From: CAVWDI01 sp963793095
GTDB taxonomy: Bacteria; Chloroflexota; Anaerolineae; Anaerolineales; UBA4823
DNA: 64,000 nucleotides
Direction of reading: 5' to 3'
NCBI GenBank assembly: GCA_963793095.1
Contig: CAWBYY010000002.1
Location: forward strand, 372,001 to 436,000
Part shown: positions 56,374-64,000 of the stretch, one piece after another
Layout of the letters: every line of letters begins with the position of its first letter
Position numbering within the stretch: the stretch's first letter is position 1
Position numbers and translations under genes: made by a program
The notes under the pieces: generated by a model
What the model was told of the DNA's origin: nothing
Database searches by the model: none
The model's input: the letters and a program-made list of their open reading frames with translations, nothing else

Positions 56374-58959
56374 ATGTTCCGGAGACTAAGCTTAGCGATA
56401 CGATCCATAACTGCCAGACCTTCACGGTCTTTGCTGACCGTTTTTGGCATTATGCTGGGTGTTGCCATGATCCTATCGATCCGGATCACCAATGCAAGCA
56501 CGCTCACCGCGCTGACCAAGTTGTTCACGGAAACTTCCGGCAACGCGGACCTGATTATGCTTAATTCCGATCTTGATAGCGAGGGGTTCCGGGAGAAGAT
56601 TCTTTATCGAATTTCAGATTTTCCGGGGGTGAAAGCAGCAGTCCCTTCTATCCAGGAATTTGCAGCTCTGGCTGATGATGTGGATCCGCAGGAATATGAT
56701 GTAAATTTTGTGAACGCGGGACCCAGCCAACTTCAAATTTTCGGGGTGAACCCAAAATTAGAAAGGTCGGTCCGCGAATATAACCTCGTGGAAGGTAAAT
56801 TCCTTTCCGAGGATCTGAATACCCAAGAAATTGTCCTGGTTGAGGAATATGCAAACGACAAGAAACTGGGTTTGAATGACAGGATTGAGATATTATCGCC
56901 CGATGGAATTGAAGCTTTTCGGATTGTTGGGATAATCTCCAAGGACGGCGCGGGGTTATTAAACAACGGCTCTTTTGGCGCGATCCCGCTCAGAACCGCC
57001 CAGAGGCTCTTCAACCGGGAAGGCGAGTACACCCAAATTGATATTGTCGCAATAGATGAATTAAGTAACTCAGTAGAACTGAATGCGCTGAAAGATGCAA
57101 TTCAAGACCGGATAGGGGAGGATTACTCCGTCATCTTTCCGGCAATGCAGGGGGAGCGAGTGAACCAGATGCTAGATCTTCTCACGATGGGTCTTAATTT
57201 TTTCAGTGCGATCGCGATTTTTGTGGGTATATTTCTCATCTATAACGCCTTTTCCATGACCGTTGTCGAACGCACCCGTGAAATTGGAATGATGAGAACG
57301 ATCGGAATGACACGCGGTCAGGTGACCGTACAGATCTTAATCGAAGCAATTATCCTAGGATTAATCGGAGCTATTATCGGTGTTGGTTTTGGTGTGTTTC
57401 TTTCTCGGGGTCTCATCCGGCTTATGGAGGCGCTTTTTGGGCAGCCAGTAAAGGAGGTTACCGTTTCACCGGATGGAGTGATTATCGCCATGCTTATTGG
57501 CATAATTGCGACACTGGTAGCAGCATATCTCCCCGCTCGACAGGCTGGCAGAATTTCACCGCTTGAAGCGCTTCGAATTCGCGGAAGTTCAAAAGAGGGC
57601 TGGGTCATCACTAAGGGCTGGATTTTGGGATTGATCTTGATATTGCTCTCTATTTACCTGCTGTTCTTTAACCCGATCAAAGGGGACATAGGGCAGGCAT
57701 TTGCGATGAGCACGGTTTTCTTCCTTTTTATGGGAGCTACTCTGATAATTCCGGGGACGGTTACATACTGGGAGCGAACTGCGCGCCCGTTTATTCGGGC
57801 TTTCTTCAGCGGGGAAGGTCAGCTCGGCAGCAGCAATGTTCAGAGGGCGAAAATCAGAACCACCCTGACAGTGGCTGCCCTGATGGTGGGTGTGGCGATG
57901 TTATTGACTCTTCAAGCCCTGTCCGATTCGTTTAAAAATGATATTGAGCAGTGGCAGGAATACTTTATAGGCGGGGATCTTTATGTTTTCTCGACTGTAC
58001 CCATGCAGGAAAGGCTTGGGGGACAATTAAGATCAGTAGAAGGAGTAGCCGAAGTTACACCGATGGGGTATGTAGATGTGAATTTTATCCCTCCGAACGG
58101 CAAAAAGGAAGTGCTGCAGTTTACAGCGGTAGACCCTGTAACCCATTCAAAAGTGACCTCATTCGCGTTTGCAGCCAACCAGGGCGACCCCGATTATTTG
58201 TATGATTTGCTCGCTTCCCGGGATTCTGTCTTTATTACCACTATCCTTTCTGAAAGATACAACCTCAGCCAGGGTGATACAATTCAACTGCAGACCAAGT
58301 GGGGTCCGAGGGACTTTGAAATTGCCGCTGTAGTAACCGATTATGTAAGAAACGGGATGGTGGTAGAAGGCTCCTGGCGGGTGGCAAAACGATATTTTGG
58401 ACTTGACGATGTGTCAAACTTTTTAGTCGATGTTGAACCCGGCTATTCCGTCAATGCCGTCCAAGAGGCGATTGACTTTGTTTATGGCAAACGCCGTAAC
58501 TTAACAATTGAAACCAATCAGGCAGTCAAAGAAGAGGGAAACCAGTTGATAACCAATTCTTTTTCGTTGTTTGATGCCATGGCGATAATTGGTATGATCG
58601 TTGCCTCCCTGGGAGTGATCAATACCCTGACGATGAATGTGCTGGAAAGAACTCAGGAAATCGGAATGCTGCGTGGGCTTGGAATGACCCGCTGGCAAAT
58701 CGGAAAAATGATTTTAGCCGAATCTTTAATGATGGGGATTATAGGAGGCGGTCTTGGGCTGGCTTTTGGCCTGTTCCTATCCTGGATGTTGTTAACTTCT
58801 CTTATGTCTATGATGGGATATGACCTGGTTTATGTGGTGCCTGTTCAAGGAATTTTAATTGGTATACTAATCTCCCTGCTCGTCTCGCAGATTGCTGCGA
58901 TATGGCCAGCCCGAAGAGCAGCAGGCATCAATATTGTGGAGGCGATTCAATATGAGTAG
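56374..58959 (+). CDS. FtsX/MacB-like ABC exporter permease, duplicated domain
   Basis: The product has 861 residues. An N-terminal helix (LLTVFGIMLGVAMILSI) is followed by an extracytoplasmic MacB-PCD domain (to about 260). The first FtsX block follows: FFSAIAIFVGIFLIYNAFSM, VVERTREIGMMRTIGMTR, and IIATLVAAYLPARQAGRISP LEALR. After a linker helix pair, a second anchor (TTLTVAALMVGVAMLLTLQA) and a second PCD lead to the second FtsX block (LNVLERTQEIGMLRGLGMTR, QIAAIWPARRAAGINIVEAI). This full-length two-repeat form is typical of lipid or peptide exporters working with LolD-type ATPases. Its start lacks a good ribosome site. It overlaps the ATPase gene by 8 bases. Confidence 0.9.
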   Translation: MFRRLSLAIRSITARPSRSLLTVFGIMLGVAMILSIRITNASTLTALTKLFTETSGNADLIMLNSDLDSEGFREKILYRISDFPGVKAAVPSIQEFAALADDVDPQEYDVNFVNAGPSQLQIFGVNPKLERSVREYNLVEGKFLSEDLNTQEIVLVEEYANDKKLGLNDRIEILSPDGIEAFRIVGIISKDGAGLLNNGSFGAIPLRTAQRLFNREGEYTQIDIVAIDELSNSVELNALKDAIQDRIGEDYSVIFPAMQGERVNQMLDLLTMGLNFFSAIAIFVGIFLIYNAFSMTVVERTREIGMMRTIGMTRGQVTVQILIEAIILGLIGAIIGVGFGVFLSRGLIRLMEALFGQPVKEVTVSPDGVIIAMLIGIIATLVAAYLPARQAGRISPLEALRIRGSSKEGWVITKGWILGLILILLSIYLLFFNPIKGDIGQAFAMSTVFFLFMGATLIIPGTVTYWERTARPFIRAFFSGEGQLGSSNVQRAKIRTTLTVAALMVGVAMLLTLQALSDSFKNDIEQWQEYFIGGDLYVFSTVPMQERLGGQLRSVEGVAEVTPMGYVDVNFIPPNGKKEVLQFTAVDPVTHSKVTSFAFAANQGDPDYLYDLLASRDSVFITTILSERYNLSQGDTIQLQTKWGPRDFEIAAVVTDYVRNGMVVEGSWRVAKRYFGLDDVSNFLVDVEPGYSVNAVQEAIDFVYGKRRNLTIETNQAVKEEGNQLITNSFSLFDAMAIIGMIVASLGVINTLTMNVLERTQEIGMLRGLGMTRWQIGKMILAESLMMGIIGGGLGLAFGLFLSWMLLTSLMSMMGYDLVYVVPVQGILIGILISLLVSQIAAIWPARRAAGINIVEAIQYE

Positions 58960-59833
58960 TAAAACCGTGATTGATTCTCGCCATGTAGAAACCTTAGAGA
59001 AAACACGAAGTGAAGAACAAGTACAACTAAACTTTGAAGTGGAGCGAGATATTCAAGTGCGAGTAGAAAAAGAGGGGGATTCACCCGGCATTCTAAAGGC
59101 TAAATCTCTAAAGAAGAAATACGATCTGGGCGAACACGTGGTAAATGCACTGATGGGGATTGATTTCGAGGTAAAAAAGGGCGACTTTGTAGCTCTGATG
59201 GGGCCTTCAGGAAGCGGGAAATCTACGCTGCTCCACCTGCTTGGCGGACTTGATAAACCATCCGAAGGGGATATCACGCTCGCGGGCCAACCGCTCGCGG
59301 CATTAAACGACAAACAAGCTACACTGGCTCGCCGGCACAATGTAGGTTTTATCTTCCAGTTTTTCAACCTGCTGCCAACACTCACCGCGAAAGAGAATGT
59401 CTCCCTGCCGCTGATTATTGACGGCAAAAGCTTGCGCAAGTACCGCGAAAAGATTGATGCAGCGCTTGAACTGGTAGGACTATCAGATCGCGCCAACCAT
59501 AAACCCGACCAGTTATCAGGTGGAGAGCAGCAAAGAGTGGCGATTGCCAGAGCTTTGATTACCGATCCTGCTATTGTGCTTGCTGATGAACCGACCGGCA
59601 ACCTGGACTCCAAGACCGGCAAGGCGATTATGGATCTGCTTCGCCGATCCTGCGATGAACTGGGGCAGACCATCGTTGTTGTGACCCATGATGCCCGGGC
59701 AGCAGCCTACGCTGATAGGGTTGTATTTTTGAGTGATGGTGAAGTTGTGCACGACATTTCATACGATGGCATTGAGGATATGAGCCAGCGGGTTCGAACA
59801 ATAATCGAGACAATGGAAGTCCTCGATACTTAA
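58952..59833 (+). CDS. LolD/MacB-type ABC transporter ATPase
   Basis: The product has 293 residues from ATG 58952, which overlaps the permease stop and has GGAGG 8 bases before it. After a charged N-terminal extension of about 45 residues come Walker A LMGPSGSGKSTLLHLLGGLD, Q-loop FIFQFFNLLPTLTAKENVSL, signature LSGGEQQRVAIARALITDP and Walker B IVLADEPTGNLDSKTG, and the H-loop VVVTHDARAAAYADRVVFLS. It belongs to the LolD/FtsE/MacB group, powering the permease at 56374. The adaptor is probably the gene at 40718. Confidence 0.93.
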   Translation: MSSKTVIDSRHVETLEKTRSEEQVQLNFEVERDIQVRVEKEGDSPGILKAKSLKKKYDLGEHVVNALMGIDFEVKKGDFVALMGPSGSGKSTLLHLLGGLDKPSEGDITLAGQPLAALNDKQATLARRHNVGFIFQFFNLLPTLTAKENVSLPLIIDGKSLRKYREKIDAALELVGLSDRANHKPDQLSGGEQQRVAIARALITDPAIVLADEPTGNLDSKTGKAIMDLLRRSCDELGQTIVVVTHDARAAAYADRVVFLSDGEVVHDISYDGIEDMSQRVRTIIETMEVLDT

Positions 59834-59883
59834 TTTGAGTTGCTATCGTTTACTTATATAAATTTCTTCAAACTAAATAAAAA

Positions 59884-59911
59884 AAGCCTTGATATTTTCA
59901 AGGCTTCTTTT
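59884..59911. terminator. bidirectional intrinsic terminator
   Basis: AAGCCTTG (59884-59891) pairs with CAAGGCTT (59899-59906) around ATATTTT. TCTTTTG follows on the plus strand, and a run of seven T follows on the minus strand. It lies between the ends of the LolD gene (+) and the secreted-protein gene (-). Confidence 0.88.
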
Positions 59912-59937
59912 GTTGATATTAGTTTAATGTTAGATAC

Positions 59938-60663
59938 TTACCTCAATGAACCTTCATGTTCATAGTCGTAAAGGTATCGCCAGCGGCAGAGGCCCCTCTG
60001 CGGGAACCGGGTCGTGCCGTAATACCAGAACAAATAGGTGCCGAAACCGCAACCGCGCTTCCAATTCACATTAAGACGGAACTCGCGCCGATCCCTCCAG
60101 TCGTCCTGGGCCATTAATTCCCGGCTTTGCCAGTCTTGTGTCCCATAGAAGAGGCTTACAAATTGTGAGAAAACCACTTTCTCCATGGTGGGCTCGCCGT
60201 AATTCGGTTCCTGGAGGGTTATTAAAGGAGCTGATAACTGGTTGCAAATACTTGGATCAACTACTCCTCCAAGTGCTGGGATGTAACAATACTGTACATT
60301 GCGGGAGGGGGGGTTATATTGGCAGGGAGTGAAGGTTAGGCGGTTGTTGCTTGCCATAACCAGTTGACCGACGCTGGTCATACCGTAGCAGTACTTGTAT
60401 TTGCCTGCACCGTAAGTTGTGGTTCGTTTGTAGACATCTTCAACGACCGTAAACACCCTGACAGTAGGGGAGGTCTTGGTCCCAGCCGGGATGGTCAGGT
60501 AATAGAACTGCTTGCCGACATCCGAGCCCTCCAGCCTCATGTAGATTTCATTGCCAGACTTGTTAATTACGGTCAGGCGCACTACCCTCAGCGCTGGACC
60601 AGAGGCCAGCACCAGTGATGAAACCAGTATTGCTGCGATAAGAATGAGAAGTGCTTTCTTCAT
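59938..60663 (-). CDS. secreted protein of the INKSGNEI / GLCRWRY family
   Basis: The product has 241 residues. A signal peptide (LLILIAAILVSSLVLASG) precedes RVVRLTVINKSGNEIYMRLE and FYYLTIPAGTKTSPTVRVFT, VVEDVYKRTTTYGAGKYKYC. The second half carries NYGEPTMEKVVFS and FPQRGLCRWRYLYDYEHE. Both halves have relatives in this window: the first at 38952, the second at 27758. Several cysteines (GKYKYCYG, FTPC, YCYIPAL, SIC, RGCGFG) may form disulphides. GGAGG precedes the ATG. No known family is recognised. Confidence 0.75.
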   Translation of the reverse strand: MKKALLILIAAILVSSLVLASGPALRVVRLTVINKSGNEIYMRLEGSDVGKQFYYLTIPAGTKTSPTVRVFTVVEDVYKRTTTYGAGKYKYCYGMTSVGQLVMASNNRLTFTPCQYNPPSRNVQYCYIPALGGVVDPSICNQLSAPLITLQEPNYGEPTMEKVVFSQFVSLFYGTQDWQSRELMAQDDWRDRREFRLNVNWKRGCGFGTYLFWYYGTTRFPQRGLCRWRYLYDYEHEGSLR

Positions 60664-60713
60664 TATTTCCTCCAGAACGATCTGTTTTCCTTCAATATTA
60701 AAAATATTTAATG

Positions 60714-60742
60714 ATTATACGAAATTTCTTAACTCATGTCAA
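60714..60742 (-). promoter_or_regulatory. consensus sigma70 promoter of the secreted-protein gene
   Basis: TTGACA (60742-60737), a 17-base spacer and TATAAT (60719-60714) on the minus strand, both boxes perfect, about 50 bases before the ATG. The spacer start GAGTTAAGA resembles AAGTTAAGA in the promoter at 39800. Confidence 0.85.
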
Positions 60743-60890
60743 TACTGTTTTTAACATTAAATTGTGAATACTTTAACATAGATTAAATCCGTAGCGACTA
60801 AAATTCTGGGAATTTATCCACCAATGTCACATTATCCCTACTTTGTCCCACGATTAATAATTGAAGGCAGCAAAATAGAATAATTTTGAT

Positions 60891-61889
60891 TTATTGATAC
60901 TTAACTGGCCGGGCTAGATACCCATTCTCATCAAACCAACGGATGGTATCCTTAACCGTTTCTTTTAATGGTCGCGGATGGTAATCCAATTCATCAGACG
61001 CTTTATCGTGGCTGATGTTGCGGTGGCTCTCAAGCGCATTCAATGAAATCGTCGTGAAACGCGGGTTAGAATTCGTCAGGCGACCATACAAATTAACAAA
61101 GGGTACCCCAAAACGAGCCAGCCACATCGGGACCACAATTCGAGGCGCCTTGATTCCTGTAACCTGTTCAACCAGCCGACCGAAGTCATACAATGGGATC
61201 CAATGCCCGGATAACAGGTATTTTGAACCTGCAGGAGCGTGTTTCTCAGCCTGCAGCGCTCCAAAAACAACATCGCGCACATCCACCCAGTCAGTCCCGC
61301 CGGTAACAACCGCAGGCACTTTACGATGAATATAATCAATAATAAGTTTTCCGGAATTGGAAGGCCTGAAGTCAAAGGGACCAAGCACCCCGGTGATATT
61401 TAAGATCACCGCATCCAAACCGTTACCCACACCACGCTCGATTTCTCTTTCTGCGGCAGCTTTTGAGCGATCATAAGGCGGATATTGCTCAGAATTGACT
61501 AACGAACGGGTTTCGTCAATTAGAGTATCCTTTGGATCCTGACTTAAAGCATTGATTGAACTGCCATGGATTAAACGCTGCACACCTGTCTTCAAACATG
61601 CGTTTACCACATTTCTGGTCCCATCCACATTTATTGCTTTGCACATCGGCCACTCATCCATCTGGAGAGTGATATAGACTGCCATGTGGTAAACAACCTC
61701 AACATTTTGAAAAGCGCGCTCGAGAGATTCAGTATCGAGCACATTTCCTTGAATTTCTTCAACATCCAATCCTTCGAAGCCGCGCCGGTCTTTATGTACC
61801 AGTACGCGCACTTTGCGACCTTGGTCGAGCAGAGCACGCACCAGATTTGCACCCACATGACCGCTTGCTCCGGTAACAACGACTGTCAT
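60891..61889 (-). CDS. NAD-dependent epimerase / 3-beta-HSD-like SDR (second copy)
   Basis: The product has 332 residues, the same length as the paralogue at 35415. TVVVTGASGHVGANLVRALL is the cofactor site, YHMAVYITLQMDEW and PPYDRSKAAAE (catalytic Tyr-x-x-x-Lys) follow. GGTDWVDVRDVVFGALQAEK and YLLSGHWIPLYDFGRLVEQV match the other copy nearly word for word. It lies beside a PlsC-like paralogue (62194) and a secreted-family gene (59938), mirroring the other end of the cluster. Substrate unknown; steroid- or flavonoid-like by family. Confidence 0.87.
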   Translation of the reverse strand: MTVVVTGASGHVGANLVRALLDQGRKVRVLVHKDRRGFEGLDVEEIQGNVLDTESLERAFQNVEVVYHMAVYITLQMDEWPMCKAINVDGTRNVVNACLKTGVQRLIHGSSINALSQDPKDTLIDETRSLVNSEQYPPYDRSKAAAEREIERGVGNGLDAVILNITGVLGPFDFRPSNSGKLIIDYIHRKVPAVVTGGTDWVDVRDVVFGALQAEKHAPAGSKYLLSGHWIPLYDFGRLVEQVTGIKAPRIVVPMWLARFGVPFVNLYGRLTNSNPRFTTISLNALESHRNISHDKASDELDYHPRPLKETVKDTIRWFDENGYLARPVKYQ

Positions 61890-62193
61890 AATTCCATTAT
61901 TCTGTTTGATTTGATATTAAATGATTAAAACTATACAATGGAGAAAACCCCACTGCAGCATTTTGGTTTCGATAAAGAGGGACAACAACTGCAGGTGAAA
62001 TCCTTGAGCTTTTATCCGTGCCAGAATTTCACGAGTATCCATTATCACCGGACTATTTTTTCTATCCCGTTTACTTAATGCATTATTAACAAAACTGGAA
62101 AACGATATATAATCAAGCATCAACCAGTTTGGATAGATTGCCGCCGGAAACTTTTGCGACAACTGTAATCTAGCTAGAGAGCGAGGAGGAATA
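61890..62193. other. divergent spacer
   Basis: It lies between the SDR (-) and the PlsC-like gene (+) and must hold both promoters, but no clear -35/-10 pair was found. GAGGAGGAATA at its right edge is the ribosome site of the PlsC-like gene. Confidence 0.4.
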
Positions 62194-63738
62194 ATGGCGG
62201 AAGAAGAACAAAAATCAGGCTTGTCTCTGGCAGCGCGAATGCTCTTTCGAGTGATACTCGCTCCCTGGTATTTAATTGTTTTTATCTTTCGTTTGCTTTA
62301 CGGGTTCCATGTTGAGAATCCGGAGAAGCTGCCTTCTGAAGGTCCGGGAATCTTTTGTATGAAGGAGCCCTCCCTGATGGGCATGTTTCCTTCCGGCTAT
62401 ATCGCCATTCGGACGATCGTTCCAATGGTGTTCAGAGATCCCCCAACACCCCTGCAGGCATACATGCGCGACCAATTATTCGCCTTCGGCTATTTCGATT
62501 TTGCGTTTAAAATAAGGGATAGGTATGGATTGCCAATCCAAATCCGTCCCTTAACCCCACATGCTGCCGGAAAACAGGCGCTGTATCTGCTCGAAGGAGT
62601 GCGCTGCCTGCAAAGTGGGGGGCTGATATTGATGAACCCGGAAGGGATCGGGACCTGGGACGGGCTGCCGGTGCCGCTTGGGAAATCATCCGCCTGGCTG
62701 GCGCTGCACAGCGGGGCGCCCATTATTCCGGCGATCTGCACGATGGGTGCGTATGAAAACTGGCCTTCCTGGCAGATTTATCCTTCCATGCGGGGACGGT
62801 TAGCAGTCAGGGTGGGAGACCCACTATATCTTTCAGAAGGACCGATGGAAAACGTAACAGACGACGACCTGGTCGAGGCGACAGAGAAGATATCGGAGGT
62901 ATTTGACCGGCTCAGCTATGGGGAAGGGGGCGTTTCGGGCTGGGTTGGGCAGGTAAAACAAAACGGGGAAGCGCTTGATGCGGTTCCCCAGATCAGCCCG
63001 CCCTTGGAATTGGTGCCCCCTGATAAATGGCCTGTCAACCCGAAGAGCTACCCGCTTTCCAAACGGCGGGTGTCACTGCTGCTCTGGCGCTGCCCGGTTT
63101 GTAAAGCGTACGATGCACTTGACCACGAAAGGCCCTGGTTCCGGCAGGAGTTAGTCCGCTGCCAGTCGTGCCGCACGGTCTGGGAATTTGAGCGAGTCCC
63201 ATACCATGATTTTCGGATGCGGGTTGTTGAAGGCGCTCCGGAACTGGTTGGATTGGATATGCCGCTGTCCAGATGGAATGCGGTAATGAAAGAAGGTTTC
63301 AAACCGGTGCCGGTCCCGGTTGAAGACATCGATCTGGTGGAAGGGGAAGAAGCGTATCTTCAGATAGATGGGGCGCTGTTGAAACCTCATAAACCGAATC
63401 AGCTGTTTGAGGACTGGCAAGAACAGGAGGCGCCAAAAATCCAACCCGCGGGCCAGCACATTGGGGCTGAACGGGAAGCCATTGGCGCTGGCAGGCTTAC
63501 AATGACCGACAAAAGACTGCAGTGGAAAGGAGATCAAAGGATTGTTGATTTCTACTGGACTTCGGTTCAGGCAGTTCACAATTGGGAACCGAATGTATTG
63601 GGGATCGTGTACGGACGGGCCCAGTATGACATTCCACTGGCGAATGATATTGGGCTGAAATGGGTTTCACATGCTGGTGAAATCCTCAAACAATTAGCCG
63701 AGACAGAGGATCACGAGTATACAATTTCATCGTATTAA
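62194..63738 (+). CDS. PlsC-like / zinc-ribbon / C-terminal PH-like fusion protein (copy 2)
   Basis: The product has 514 residues, starting at ATG after GAGGAGG. The layout equals that of 44107: a membrane helix (LAPWYLIVFIFRLLYGFHV), KEPS at residues 57-60 in place of the acyltransferase N-H-x4-D, MNPEGIGTWDGLP in place of F-P-E-G-T, a zinc ribbon CPVC...CQSC and a C-terminal domain (GRLTMTDKRLQWKGDQRIVD, WEPNVLGIVYGRAQYDIP). Both copies keep the same substitutions, so they are conserved features and not sequencing faults. Function unknown; lipid-linked by fold. Confidence 0.72.
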   Translation: MAEEEQKSGLSLAARMLFRVILAPWYLIVFIFRLLYGFHVENPEKLPSEGPGIFCMKEPSLMGMFPSGYIAIRTIVPMVFRDPPTPLQAYMRDQLFAFGYFDFAFKIRDRYGLPIQIRPLTPHAAGKQALYLLEGVRCLQSGGLILMNPEGIGTWDGLPVPLGKSSAWLALHSGAPIIPAICTMGAYENWPSWQIYPSMRGRLAVRVGDPLYLSEGPMENVTDDDLVEATEKISEVFDRLSYGEGGVSGWVGQVKQNGEALDAVPQISPPLELVPPDKWPVNPKSYPLSKRRVSLLLWRCPVCKAYDALDHERPWFRQELVRCQSCRTVWEFERVPYHDFRMRVVEGAPELVGLDMPLSRWNAVMKEGFKPVPVPVEDIDLVEGEEAYLQIDGALLKPHKPNQLFEDWQEQEAPKIQPAGQHIGAEREAIGAGRLTMTDKRLQWKGDQRIVDFYWTSVQAVHNWEPNVLGIVYGRAQYDIPLANDIGLKWVSHAGEILKQLAETEDHEYTISSY

Positions 63739-63852
63739 ATACTCATAATATTAAGTCGGTGTGAAGCTGGTAATTAGGCTTATAACGGATTGTGTACTTA
63801 GTCATCTATCGGGAATTTATCCTTAAAATAATTCGTAAAATAGGAAAATGTC

Positions 63853-64000
63853 ATGAAATATTCGAATTACTCCCGTGCAGCACTGGCATTTTGTTGTATA
63901 TCCTTCTGGATTGGGCTCTTTTCGTGCAGCCCTGAACCGCCATTAATTGCGTCAACAGAGACAGAAGTAATAGAAATAACCCTTTCAGAAGCAGATTCAG
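63853..64000 (+). CDS. lipoprotein (partial, runs off window end)
   Basis: ATG 63853 opens a frame that stays open to the window end. MKYSNYSRAALAFCCISFWI followed by GLFSCSPEPP is a lipoprotein signal with Cys25. The mature start (LIASTETEVIEITLSEADS) is polar. The rest lies outside the window; it could be another binding protein or an enzyme. Confidence 0.6.
   Translation, partial: MKYSNYSRAALAFCCISFWIGLFSCSPEPPLIASTETEVIEITLSEADS

Noticed and set aside
44107..63738. Naming 44107 and 62194 plain 1-acylglycerol-3-phosphate acyltransferases
   Set aside because: The catalytic His-Asp box is replaced in both copies and extra domains are fused.

Overview
The window looks like chromosomal DNA of a Chloroflexota bacterium, probably Anaerolineae-like. 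This is inferred from gene style and not proven: STAND ATPases with TPR tails, lipoproteins with Thr/Pro- or Glu/Pro-rich linkers, an ALDH16-type aldehyde dehydrogenase next to deoC, NitT/TauT-type solute-binding lipoproteins and AT-rich spacers. No rRNA, tRNA or CRISPR array was seen.

Layout. 1-4.4 kb: the edge of a GNAT acetyltransferase, a DHCR24-like FAD oxidoreductase, a lipoprotein with an intradiol-dioxygenase fold in permuted order, and remnants of an IS3-type element and a dispersed repeat. 4.5-12.8 kb: a frameshifted DUF4062-STAND-TPR gene with an ABM-like gene, a pentapeptide-repeat protein, a CopD-like membrane protein and an XRE-STAND-TPR regulator. 12.8-18.5 kb: typA and a GT-C-type membrane glycosyltransferase among more repeat copies. 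18.5-26 kb: an S9 peptidase, then a decayed tract (broken dppD/dppF, a chimeric oxidoreductase/PCD fragment, an IS256 pseudogene, an S9 relic) ending in an intact PCD gene. 26-34 kb: hpt, an MFS transporter and a deoC-ALDH16 operon. 34-64 kb: a long cluster of lipid- or steroid-like metabolism and transport.

The 35-64 kb cluster is the most interesting part. It holds two paralogous 3-beta-HSD-like SDRs, a steroid-5-alpha-reductase-like membrane enzyme, a TULIP/LmeA-like anchored protein, an acyl carrier protein, a NitT/TauT-type ABC transporter, two copies of an unusual PlsC-like/zinc-ribbon/C-terminal-domain protein, and a MacA/MacB/LolD-type exporter. At its centre is a cassette present three times: a solute-binding lipoprotein (-) divergent from an adenylate-forming ligase (+). 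Each copy has the same sigma70-like promoter (TTGACC, 17 bp, TAAAAT/TAGAAT) in front of the binding protein and the same long hairpin after it. My inference is uptake of a hydrophobic or aromatic carboxylate, activation by the ligases and transfer onto a carrier or lipid. The substrate cannot be read from sequence.

Two cautions. Many otherwise good genes carry single-base frameshifts, several in short G or A runs, so assembly indels must be excluded before calling them pseudogenes. The repeats show an unusual composite structure: IS3-like ends, a roughly 30-bp hairpin core, and in two copies a 42-codon frame clearly derived from the 5' end of comM/yifB.
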